Positions 1 to 5,093 of a stretch of 5,093 nucleotides of DNA are shown in pieces. The stretch is from Bacillota bacterium. Its GTDB lineage: Bacteria; Bacillota_I; Bacilli_A; RF39; UBA660. The DNA lies in the NCBI GenBank assembly GCA_018381595.1, contig JAGZRP010000081.1:1-5093 (forward strand), in the 5' to 3' direction. The stretch's first letter is position 1; each line of letters starts with the position of its first letter. Made by a program: the position numbers and the translations under genes. The notes below the pieces were generated by a model. It had not been told where the DNA came from. It did not search any database and saw nothing but the letters and a program-made list of their open reading frames with translations.

Positions 1-7
1 AAAAAAA

Positions 8-26
8 AGTGCCCCACTGGGGCACT
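8..26 (-). terminator. GC-rich hairpin followed by a T-run on the minus strand
   Basis: The arms AGTGCCCC and GGGGCACT are perfect 8-base complements around a 3-base loop. Read on the minus strand the hairpin is followed at once by eight T residues (positions 8-1 are all A on the plus strand), the classic shape of an intrinsic terminator for leftward transcription. On the plus strand no T-run follows, so it should not stop rightward transcripts. It lies only 4 bases before the GGAAAG ribosome site of the DUF378 gene. The leftward transcripts it could stop are readthrough from cdaR or antisense RNA over DUF378. The form is clear; the role is inferred. Confidence 0.6.
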
Positions 27-44
27 ACTCGGAAAGCAAAATAG

Positions 45-244
45 ATGTCGGCTATTTAAAAATAGCACTTGTTTTTACAATTATTGGTGCAGTTGTATGG
101 GGAGTATATGGATTATTTGATATCAATATTGTTGCAAGTTTATTTGGAGATAAATCTCTTATTGCAAGAATTATTTATATTCTAGTAGGAATTTGTGGAT
201 TAATTAACATTGGTATCTTATTTACCGACTTAGATAGAAAATAA
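45..244 (+). CDS. DUF378 (YuzA-like) small membrane protein, apparent 1-base frameshift near the start
   Basis: The downstream frame (codons from about 59 to the TAA at 242-244) encodes a short two-helix membrane protein with the DUF378 pattern: IIGAVVWGVYGLFDINIVASLFG, then a region like ARIIYILVGICGL, with a short charged tail ending TDLDRK. This frame contains no ATG, GTG or TTG back to the window edge. A good start exists in another frame: GGAAAG at 31-36, 8 bases, then ATG at 45, which reads M-S-A-I and stops at 57. Adding one T to the T-run at 55-57 joins this start to the DUF378 frame and gives a 66-residue protein beginning MSAILKIALVF, a normal size for the family. The gene therefore looks frameshifted, either truly or by a sequence error. 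DUF378 proteins have no established function. It converges on cdaR and shares a terminator with it. Confidence 0.72.
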
Positions 245-263
245 AAAAGCCTAATGGCTTTTT
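244..263. terminator. Bidirectional intrinsic terminator between DUF378 and cdaR
   Basis: AAAAAGCC, a TAAT loop and GGCTTTTT form an 8-pair stem with A-tract and T-tract flanks, so it can end transcription in both directions. On the plus strand it is followed by more T residues (265-271); on the minus strand by TTTTTT-A-T. The structure touches both stop codons: the DUF378 TAA (242-244) on the left and the cdaR TAA (264-262) on the right. The whole intergenic gap is the hairpin. Confidence 0.85.
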
Positions 264-1614
264 ATTTTTTTACAATTCTTATTTTTACTTTCTTTGTTTT
301 TGGGATATATTGAATACGAACATCTTCTCCCTCTACTTTAACAGGTACTTCATGTTCTCCTTCTTTAAATCCGTCTAAGTCTAAGTATGCAGTAATTTCT
401 TCTGTTTTCAAGCTATTGATAACAGAACTTACTCCTTTGACTACAATAGAAACCTTAGTATCCTCTGCACTTAAACCTTGAACAACATACTCATCTCCAA
501 GATTCTTGTACTCAATGGAAATATTATTAATTTCGCGGTCTGTAGACTTATCTAATTTAATATTGATTGTAATATTATTGACATCCATAGAGCGAACTCC
601 AACAGGACGTTTGATTTCTTGTTTATATTGTCTATCCTCTTTTAAATCTTTGACATCAATATAAACAGGCACATATTTTAATTTGTCTAATGCACTTTGG
701 TTACCATAAACAGTAACTTTTGTTTCATTCGTTGTAATTTCACTAATTGCATATCCAAAACTAATATCTCCTGTTGGTATTACACGAATTGGTAACACTT
801 TGCTTGGAGAGTCAATCGTAATATCTGCTGATATTTTAGAAGGTACAATTTCAATATCCACTGTATTTCCCTCTTTATCGTATGCTTTTAAAGGAATGTC
901 ATTTAATTTAACTGTTCCTTTTTCTTGTTTTACCAAGTTTTCAATATCTACAAGCGCTTTTACCGTGGCAACTTCTTTTAAACGATGTTCTGCTCCTTTG
1001 ATAACAACCTTGTCTGCATCTAAATTCACGCTTTTTAATACTAATTTTGAATCTAATGAATCCTGATTCAAAATATCCGTATCGACAGTTCTTGTTTCCG
1101 ATACCTTTGGATAAATCATTACCGTGGCAACACTTGGATTTACTTTATACTCAATAGAAGGCAATATTTGATTATATTTGATACTTACTTTATGCATACC
1201 AGGTTTTAATCCAGATAAATCAACGGTAATATCTTGACTAGGACTTTGTTTTGCAAAATACAAATCGGCTTTACGACCAATTAAAGTCACATCTACTTTT
1301 TTTGGTAATCCTTCTACTACATATGCTTCTTCATTATAAGTCACATGAACGGGTTGTTCTTTTAATACTTCTGCTGAATTTTCAGAAAATAATATAATTT
1401 TTTGGTCAATAACAACAAAGGTAATAATTGATAAAAATAGAGATAAGAATAATAACGTATTGGTTTTAGAAAGCCAACGCTCTACTTTCTTACTAGATTC
1501 TCCAAAGTAATCACTAATTACTAAAACGAGCTTTGTAATAGGAACAACTATTTTTTTATCAATTAGCTTCCATATATTACGAAAGAAGATTACAAGTGGT
1601 TTAAATAGTTTCAT
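262..1614 (-). CDS. cdaR: CdaR, YbbR-domain regulator of the diadenylate cyclase CdaA
   Basis: CdaR-type proteins sit in the membrane with extracytoplasmic YbbR domains and bind and modulate the c-di-AMP synthase CdaA. This 450-residue version has a basic N-terminal stretch (1-50), one transmembrane helix (about 52-70, TNTLLFLSLFLSIITFVVID), then four beta-rich YbbR repeats at about 86-170, 175-268, 274-353 and 362-448. The repeats show the family pattern of a short variable loop such as YVVEGLP or YVVQGLS followed by strands like KVDVTLIG or KVSIVVKG. Length and four-domain layout fit the family (B. subtilis CdaR is similar in size). The open frame extends to 1635, but ATG 1614 has AGGAGG at 1629-1624 with 9-base spacing, while ATG 1635 has no spaced site and ATG 1623 abuts AGGAGG. 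The chosen start overlaps the cdaA end by 14 bases, implying translational coupling. The roughly 50-residue segment before the membrane helix is longer than in B. subtilis and contains a second hydrophobic stretch (22-36). Confidence 0.92.
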   Translation of the reverse strand: MKLFKPLVIFFRNIWKLIDKKIVVPITKLVLVISDYFGESSKKVERWLSKTNTLLFLSLFLSIITFVVIDQKIILFSENSAEVLKEQPVHVTYNEEAYVVEGLPKKVDVTLIGRKADLYFAKQSPSQDITVDLSGLKPGMHKVSIKYNQILPSIEYKVNPSVATVMIYPKVSETRTVDTDILNQDSLDSKLVLKSVNLDADKVVIKGAEHRLKEVATVKALVDIENLVKQEKGTVKLNDIPLKAYDKEGNTVDIEIVPSKISADITIDSPSKVLPIRVIPTGDISFGYAISEITTNETKVTVYGNQSALDKLKYVPVYIDVKDLKEDRQYKQEIKRPVGVRSMDVNNITINIKLDKSTDREINNISIEYKNLGDEYVVQGLSAEDTKVSIVVKGVSSVINSLKTEEITAYLDLDGFKEGEHEVPVKVEGEDVRIQYIPKTKKVKIRIVKK

Positions 1615-2422
1615 TCTCTTCATCCTCCTCTTCATCTTCCGTAGTTAGGAAGGCTTTTTTTGGACGTAATTCGTCTAGAAGCGTTAATTTGAACTCATCT
1701 AATGTTAAGTTGTAATTCAATTCTCCTCCAATCGCAATAGAAAGACGTCCAGTCTCTTCAGAAACAATCAAAGAAATACAATCAGTTTCTTCACTAATTC
1801 CAAGTGCGGCTCTATGACGTGTTCCTAAACGTTTACTAATCTTTAAACTATCACTCGTTGGGAACACAGCTCCTGCACTTGTAATTTTATCTCCCTGAAT
1901 AATCACTCCACCATCGTGCATTGGATTATTAGGGAAAAAGAGTGAAACTAATAAATCACTCGAAATATCTGCATAAATCTTTTTTGATTTTTCAATATAT
2001 TCCGTTAAACTGTTATCACGTTCAATTACAATTAAAGCACCAATATGTTCTTTCTTTAAGTAATCTACTGCTTGCACAATTTCATATACAACTTTTTCAC
2101 GTTCATCTACTGTCAACACTTTATGTCGTCCAAGTAGTTGACTTCTACCAAGTTGTTCTAATACATTTCTAATCTCTGGTTGGAAAATAATAATTAATGC
2201 GAGTGGTCCCCACATAATTACATAATCTAACAAATAACCAATGGTAACAAGATCTAAAAAATCACTAATAATCTTTAAAATTACAATGAATAAAATTCCT
2301 TTAAATAATAGAACCATTTTTACATTTTTACGTAAGCTTTTCAAAATATAATAAAAGACAAGCCATACAAGTAAAACGTCTAAGAGTCTTCTTCCAAATA
2401 AGACCATACTATCAAATGTCAT
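1601..2422 (-). CDS. cdaA: Diadenylate cyclase CdaA (membrane-bound c-di-AMP synthase)
   Basis: It condenses two ATP into cyclic di-AMP, the second messenger for potassium, osmolyte and cell-wall control in Bacillota. The 273-residue protein has three N-terminal membrane helices (about 13-28, 37-54, 62-80), the FQPEIRNVLEQLGR linker typical of CdaA at 80-93, and a DisA_N cyclase domain at about 105-240. Catalytic motifs are MHDGG (168-172, the DGA motif in most members, here with Gly for Ala) and GTRHRAA (200-206, the RHR motif), followed by SEETG at 221-225. Size and layout match B. subtilis CdaA. A very acidic tail (262-270, EDEEEDEEN) closes the protein. ATG 2422 is preceded by GGAGG at 2433-2429 with 6-base spacing. 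It is first in a two-gene operon with cdaR; glmM, the usual third gene, is not next. An extended -10 promoter lies just upstream. Confidence 0.96.
   Translation of the reverse strand: MTFDSMVLFGRRLLDVLLVWLVFYYILKSLRKNVKMVLLFKGILFIVILKIISDFLDLVTIGYLLDYVIMWGPLALIIIFQPEIRNVLEQLGRSQLLGRHKVLTVDEREKVVYEIVQAVDYLKKEHIGALIVIERDNSLTEYIEKSKKIYADISSDLLVSLFFPNNPMHDGGVIIQGDKITSAGAVFPTSDSLKISKRLGTRHRAALGISEETDCISLIVSEETGRLSIAIGGELNYNLTLDEFKLTLLDELRPKKAFLTTEDEEEDEENETI
1624..1629 (-). promoter_or_regulatory. Ribosome binding site of cdaR inside the cdaA tail
   Basis: AGGAGG on the minus strand, 9 bases before ATG 1614. It decides the cdaR start over the longer possibilities at 1635 and 1623. The same bases are read by cdaA as part of its acidic Glu/Asp tail. 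Confidence 0.75.
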
Positions 2423-2449
2423 ATATTACCTCCATCTACGCTACAACTA

Positions 2450-2478
2450 ATTATACCATAAGTTTAAAAATTTAAAAA
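2450..2478 (-). promoter_or_regulatory. Extended -10 promoter of cdaA-cdaR
   Basis: On the minus strand TATAAT (2455-2450) is a perfect -10 box preceded by TGG, giving the extended TGn motif at 2458-2456. The -35 at 17-base spacing (2478-2473, TTTTTA) is poor, which an extended -10 can offset. Transcription would begin near 2443, leaving a leader of about 20 bases that holds the GGAGG site. It lies just past the terminator of the upstream gene, so cdaA-cdaR form their own transcription unit. Confidence 0.7.
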
Positions 2479-2481
2479 TAA

Positions 2482-2500
2482 AAAGAGACAAAGTCTCTTT
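2482..2500 (-). terminator. Intrinsic terminator of the acidic membrane protein gene
   Basis: AAAGAGAC, loop TTT and GTCTCTTT (minus strand) form a perfect 8-pair stem. It is followed by T-rich sequence (TTATTTTT) on the minus strand. The stem begins inside the stop codon of the gene at 2499-3269. It separates that gene from the cdaA promoter. Confidence 0.82.
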
Positions 2501-3269
2501 AAAATTTCCAATCATCCATCACATCAACATCACTTGTATTTTCCTCTTTGATTTCAGGAATACTTCCTTCTAAATCAGGATTTACTGTCTCTGTTGGTGT
2601 TGCATCTTCTATATTTGTTGTTTCTTTTGTCGGTTGTGAAAAAATTTCATCTGCACTAATTTCTTCCACAGTATCTACTTTTTCTGATGGTCCATTCAAA
2701 TCCATAGACTCTGGGATTTCTAATTCCTCTACTTCTTCTAAAGATTCAGGTAATTCCACATTTTCCACTTCCGGTAAATGATCTTCTGGAATGACAAATT
2801 CTTCACCAAATTTAGGCTTTTCAACTGGTGCAAATAAAGAAGGATCGATACCATCTTCTGCTTTTGTTTCATAAACTGGTGCTTCATTTAAATTTTCTGG
2901 AACTTCAAAATCAGTATGTTCTAAATCAATATAATCATCCACTGGTTGACTTGGAATATCTTCCTTTGGTAACTCTTCTACCATTCCATTGGAAGTTGTA
3001 TTCATTGCAAATGGGTCATCAAACAATAATGCATCCCCATCTTCTTTTTTATCCGCCTCTGGATCTTCTAACTCTACACTAGGGATTTCGCTAGAAGGGT
3101 CATCTGTTAATTCATCTACAACCTCTTTTGTTTTTTCTTTACGTTCTTTTTTCTTTGTTTTATTCGCATGAACAAAATCTGTTTTTTCTGCTAAATATCC
3201 TATCAAAGCCATAATTAAAAAAACAGCGATGATAATAATCCAAATATAGTTTTCAATAATGAAATCCAT
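2499..3269 (-). CDS. Single-helix membrane protein with long acidic, repetitive cytoplasmic tail, function unknown
   Basis: I do not recognise a named family. The 256-residue protein has a short acidic N-terminus, one hydrophobic helix (about 8-27), then a basic patch (37-49, KTKKKERKEKTKE). By the positive-inside rule this places the rest of the protein in the cytoplasm. Residues 50-256 are rich in Glu, Asp, Pro, Ser and Thr, contain no cysteine and show no clear folded domain. A degenerate motif of two hydrophobics followed by Pro-Glu recurs: FEVPENL (121), FVIPEDH (158), VELPESL (171), LEIPESM (183) and SIPEI (236). Short aromatic motifs sit in acidic surroundings: LLFDDPF (81), DPSLFAP (142), DEIFSQP (207) and the terminal DDWKF (252-256). 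Such short motifs often bind partner proteins. ATG 3269 has AGGAGGGGG upstream with about 6-base spacing. The gene has its own promoter and terminator. The layout recalls ZipA-like anchors, but no matching C-terminal domain is present. Confidence 0.85.
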   Translation of the reverse strand: MDFIIENYIWIIIIAVFLIMALIGYLAEKTDFVHANKTKKKERKEKTKEVVDELTDDPSSEIPSVELEDPEADKKEDGDALLFDDPFAMNTTSNGMVEELPKEDIPSQPVDDYIDLEHTDFEVPENLNEAPVYETKAEDGIDPSLFAPVEKPKFGEEFVIPEDHLPEVENVELPESLEEVEELEIPESMDLNGPSEKVDTVEEISADEIFSQPTKETTNIEDATPTETVNPDLEGSIPEIKEENTSDVDVMDDWKF

Positions 3270-3305
3270 ATTCCCCCTCCTATTCCTCTACTCTTTATAT
3301 TAATC

Positions 3306-3334
3306 AGTTTATCATAAAATAGTTTCGATCACAA
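3306..3334 (-). promoter_or_regulatory. Sigma-A-type promoter of the acidic membrane protein gene
   Basis: On the minus strand TTGTGA (3334-3329) and TAAACT (3311-3306) are separated by 17 bases, with TGA before the -10 giving an extended -10 motif. Transcription would begin near 3299, about 30 bases before ATG 3269. It lies in the gap behind trmL, where no strong terminator is visible, so some readthrough from trmL may also feed the gene. Confidence 0.72.
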
Positions 3335-3362
3335 GTTGTAAAATGCAAACTTAACTTTTCAT

Positions 3363-3869
3363 TTACTGTTCTAAATAGTCAGCACCTTTAAAAGGTTCTT
3401 CAAAAAGTAAGTTTGGATAATTTTGTTGGCGAAGCGCTTCATAAACCATAATTGCCACTGTATTTGATAAATTTAGAGCACGGACATGATCAGTCATGGG
3501 CATTCTCATACAATGTTCTAAATCATCTTTTAAAATTTCCTTGGGAATTCCTGTGCTTTCTTTTCCAAAGATAAAGTAAATTGGTTCATTTCCATCACTA
3601 TAATCAAATGAAGTATGTGGCTTTTTTCCATATCTTGTTAAATAATAATATGTCCCAGGATTTTTCTCTTTGAAGTCTTCAAAATTCTCATATACCTGAT
3701 AATCACAATATTCAATATAATTGACACCACTTCTTTTAATACTTTGCTCATCTAATCGAAACCCTAATGGTTTAATCAAATGTAACTTTGTATTTGTAGC
3801 AACACAAGTACGCATAATATTTCCTGTATTTTGAGGAATCTCTGGTTCAAACAACACAACATGAATCAT
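3363..3869 (-). CDS. trmL: tRNA (cytidine(34)-2'-O)-methyltransferase TrmL (SPOUT class, CspR type)
   Basis: TrmL uses S-adenosylmethionine to methylate the 2'-OH of the wobble nucleotide 34 in certain tRNA-Leu species, aiding codon reading. This 168-residue version shows the three SpoU motifs: IPQNTGNIMR (11-20, with N14 and R20), IYFIFGKESTGIP (97-109) and RMPMTDHVRALNLSNTVAI (122-140), which together build the knotted SAM site of the dimeric SPOUT fold. Length is normal; only a short tail (about 152-168) extends past the core. The frame is open to ATG 3884, but ATG 3869 gives the family-standard beginning (MIHVVLFEPEIPQNTGN) and has GGTG 9 bases upstream. It starts 1 base after the stop of the thioredoxin-like gene and is almost surely transcribed with it. 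No clear terminator follows. Confidence 0.94.
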   Translation of the reverse strand: MIHVVLFEPEIPQNTGNIMRTCVATNTKLHLIKPLGFRLDEQSIKRSGVNYIEYCDYQVYENFEDFKEKNPGTYYYLTRYGKKPHTSFDYSDGNEPIYFIFGKESTGIPKEILKDDLEHCMRMPMTDHVRALNLSNTVAIMVYEALRQQNYPNLLFEEPFKGADYLEQ

Positions 3870-3870
3870 A

Positions 3871-4377
3871 TTAATATGCACCATTCTTTTCTAAAAATTG
3901 TTCTACATCTTCGATCTTTGTATCTCTAGAAACTGTATTCATCGTGTCTACGATTTTTCCTTCTTTAATGAAAATCAAATTTGGAATGACAGATAAATCA
4001 ATATTTTTCTTTTTTAATTCCTCGTTTAAATAATGATTAGCAAATTCTTGATAGAAATTTTCAGATACTTGACTACTATCTAAATAAACTACTTCATTTG
4101 TTAACTCTTTTTTTACAATTAATTTTTTAAATTCTTTTTCTAAACTAACATAATCATCAACATTGCTAGGTGCAACATAAATAATTGTATTTGGGTTATC
4201 TTGTAGATAACTAGACATTTCATCACTGCGTACTTCAGATACAACCTCACCCATAATTGTATAAGTATCCTCTGGTTGTGTTTTTTGATACCAACTCATC
4301 AAATACAATACAATTAAAACACTCACTAAAATCACACATCCAAAAATGAAATAATTTTTCTTAGGAATTTCTCTCAT
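3871..4377 (-). CDS. Membrane-anchored thioredoxin-fold protein lacking CxxC
   Basis: The 168-residue protein has one N-terminal membrane helix (about 9-29) followed by a domain of about 130 residues with thioredoxin-like order: strand NTIIYVAPSN (63-72), a long helix, strand EVVYLDSS (95-102), a helical region, then VIPNLIFIKEGKIVDT (130-145), which looks like the cis-proline (P132) strand-turn-strand of thioredoxins, and a final helix EDVEQFLEKN. The place where the redox CxxC should sit reads APSN (69-72), and the only cysteine is C14 in the membrane helix, so oxidoreductase activity is unlikely. It may bind partners or act as a scaffold, but that is inference. The domain probably lies outside the cytoplasm given the basic N-terminus. 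The open frame reaches a TTG at 4425, but that TTG is the -35 box of a promoter; ATG 4377 has AGGAGG 5 bases upstream. Promoter and position make it the first gene before trmL. Confidence 0.82.
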   Translation of the reverse strand: MREIPKKNYFIFGCVILVSVLIVLYLMSWYQKTQPEDTYTIMGEVVSEVRSDEMSSYLQDNPNTIIYVAPSNVDDYVSLEKEFKKLIVKKELTNEVVYLDSSQVSENFYQEFANHYLNEELKKKNIDLSVIPNLIFIKEGKIVDTMNTVSRDTKIEDVEQFLEKNGAY

Positions 4378-4382
4378 ACTTT

Positions 4383-4388
4383 CCTCCT
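4383..4388 (-). promoter_or_regulatory. Ribosome binding site fixing the start of the thioredoxin-like gene
   Basis: AGGAGG on the minus strand with a 5-base gap to ATG 4377. No comparable site precedes the TTG at 4425. Given the promoter position, the transcript leader would be only about 13 bases and consist mainly of this site. Confidence 0.72.
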
Positions 4389-4396
4389 CTAATCTA

Positions 4397-4425
4397 ATTA
4401 TATTACTCTTATTATCTTCTATCAA
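4397..4425 (-). promoter_or_regulatory. Strong sigma-A-type promoter for the thioredoxin-like gene and trmL
   Basis: On the minus strand TTGATA (4425-4420), 17 bases, then a perfect TATAAT (4402-4397). The -35 begins at the base after the TAA stop of the AAA+ gene. Transcription would begin near 4391-4390, shortly before AGGAGG. This is the best match to the consensus in the window. Confidence 0.78.
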
Positions 4426-5093
4426 TTAATTTGTATCTTCTTTGACAGTAACTTCTTCAAGCGTTACAACAGGAAGCGTAATATGCTCTTCTTCACAAAC
4501 ATCTTTAAACTTATCACGAAACTTGGCCAATTCTTTTACAATACTATCTGGATAAATTCTACGACTTGTTTTAATTGCAATATAAACATCTTCAATGGTT
4601 ACGCGGTCTTTGTTTTGAAAGATTGCATTGGAAAATGCTTGTGTTAAAACAGATAACGCAACATCTGGGTACATTGCTGAAAGTCCATAAATACGTTTAA
4701 ACTCTGTTGTCGCATCCACAATAGATTCCATCAACATTTGAACAACATATCCGTTATAACCAAATTGAACTCCAGTTTGTCTTTCTAATTTAGGAAGTGT
4801 TCCCATCAAAATTTTTACAGTGGTATCTCTATCTGGTTCTAATACATCAATGCGTTCAAAACGTCTTAGGAAAGCACGGTCTCTTACAATATAAGCATCA
4901 TACTCAATTGTTGTTGTCGCTCCAATTGCTTTTACTTCTCCACGGTCTAATCCTGCTTTTAACATATTTGCAAGGTCCATAGATTCTCCTTGTTTTCCAA
5001 TAAGTGTATGAATTTCATCAATAAATACAATCGTCTTATCAGTATGTTTTAATTCCTGTACTAATAAATTCATGATTAATTCTTCTTTATTAT
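4426..5093 (-). CDS. Clp/ClpB-type AAA+ ATPase, C-terminal part (N-terminus beyond window)
   Basis: The frame stays open through the window edge (residues NKEELI precede the first in-window ATG at 5073), so the gene is partial and ATG 5073 is not its start. Counting from that Met, it shows Walker B IVFIDE (15-20, D19 and E20) followed by IHTLIG, the Clp-type stretch DLANMLKAGLDRGEVKAIGATT (33-54) containing sensor 1, the FLRRF arginine pair (68-72), EPDRDTT (79-85), and an alpha-helical lid with YPDVALSVLTQAF (135-147) where ClpB/ClpC first modules have a LPDKAIDLIDEA-like segment. This matches the first AAA+ module of ClpA/B/C unfoldases. The protein ends about 45 residues after the lid, with no second AAA+ module and no ClpP-binding loop in view. 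Walker A would lie off the window. It could be a single-ring Clp-like unfoldase or remodeller; its substrate is unknown. No terminator follows; the next promoter begins directly at its stop. Confidence 0.88.
   Translation of the reverse strand, partial: NKEELIMNLLVQELKHTDKTIVFIDEIHTLIGKQGESMDLANMLKAGLDRGEVKAIGATTTIEYDAYIVRDRAFLRRFERIDVLEPDRDTTVKILMGTLPKLERQTGVQFGYNGYVVQMLMESIVDATTEFKRIYGLSAMYPDVALSVLTQAFSNAIFQNKDRVTIEDVYIAIKTSRRIYPDSIVKELAKFRDKFKDVCEEEHITLPVVTLEEVTVKEDTN

Noticed and set aside
27..57. Leftward mini-gene ending in TAG at 29-27 just before the hairpin
   Set aside because: The frame is closed by another stop about 8 codons upstream, so there is no coding capacity.
800..1066. 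Rightward 88-codon open frame
   Set aside because: It lies wholly within cdaR on the opposite strand, has low-complexity Ser/Thr/Phe composition and no ribosome site; a shadow of the real gene. The same applies to rightward frames at 1942-2172, 2548-2781, 2828-3082, 2989-3171 and 4797-4982.
1615..1635. cdaR start at ATG 1635 or 1623
   Set aside because: ATG 1635 has GGAAG directly adjoining with no spacing, and ATG 1623 abuts AGGAGG; only ATG 1614 has a properly spaced site.
2700..2800. DNA-level tandem repeat in the acidic protein gene
   Set aside because: The Pro-Glu motifs repeat only at protein level with varied spacing and codons; there is no true tandem DNA repeat.
3334..3358. Possible trmL terminator from AAGTT...AACTT repeats in the gap
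   Set aside because: The arms are short and AT-only with a large loop and no following T-run; not convincing as a terminator.
3870..3884. trmL start at ATG 3884
   Set aside because: It would add MVHIN before the family-standard N-terminus and has only a weak purine stretch upstream; ATG 3869 fits better, though the site (GGTG) is also weak.

Overview
The window is AT-rich and has compact, leftward-running genes with AGGAGG-type ribosome sites, sigma-A-like promoters and TAA stops. It looks like chromosomal DNA of a low-GC Gram-positive bacterium (Bacillota, perhaps an Erysipelotrichia- or RF39-like Bacilli lineage). The cdaA-cdaR pair, a CspR-type TrmL and a YuzA-like DUF378 protein support this; the finer placement is inference. 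The genes read with the standard bacterial code, with Trp encoded by TGG. I see no mobile element, CRISPR array, rRNA or tRNA.

Layout, right to left, which is the direction of transcription for all but one gene. (1) 5093-4426: the C-terminal part of a Clp/ClpB-type AAA+ ATPase, cut by the window edge. It ends soon after its AAA+ lid, with no second AAA+ module downstream. (2) 4425-3363: a strong promoter starts immediately after that stop codon and drives a membrane-anchored thioredoxin-fold protein without a CxxC motif, followed closely by trmL, a tRNA wobble-ribose methyltransferase. (3) 3334-2482: a single gene with its own promoter and terminator, encoding a one-helix membrane protein with a long acidic, probably disordered tail; its function is unknown. 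(4) 2478-262: an extended -10 promoter, then cdaA (diadenylate cyclase) overlapping cdaR (its YbbR-domain regulator). This is the core c-di-AMP synthesis unit. glmM, which follows these genes in many Bacillota, is not the next gene; a bidirectional terminator is. (5) 45-244: a convergent rightward DUF378 small membrane protein that appears to have lost one base near its start, preceded by a GC-rich hairpin at the left edge.

Functionally, CdaA makes c-di-AMP at the membrane and CdaR binds and tunes it; this second messenger controls potassium/osmolyte balance and cell-wall homeostasis. The neighbours on the right (AAA+ ATPase, thioredoxin-fold protein, TrmL) belong to separate transcription units and have no evident link to it. 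Nothing here is convincingly a new system. The least explained items are the acidic membrane protein, the thioredoxin-fold protein without a redox motif and the single-ring Clp-like ATPase. In three places the longest possible open frame overstates the gene: cdaR, the thioredoxin-like gene and trmL probably start downstream of their first possible start codon.
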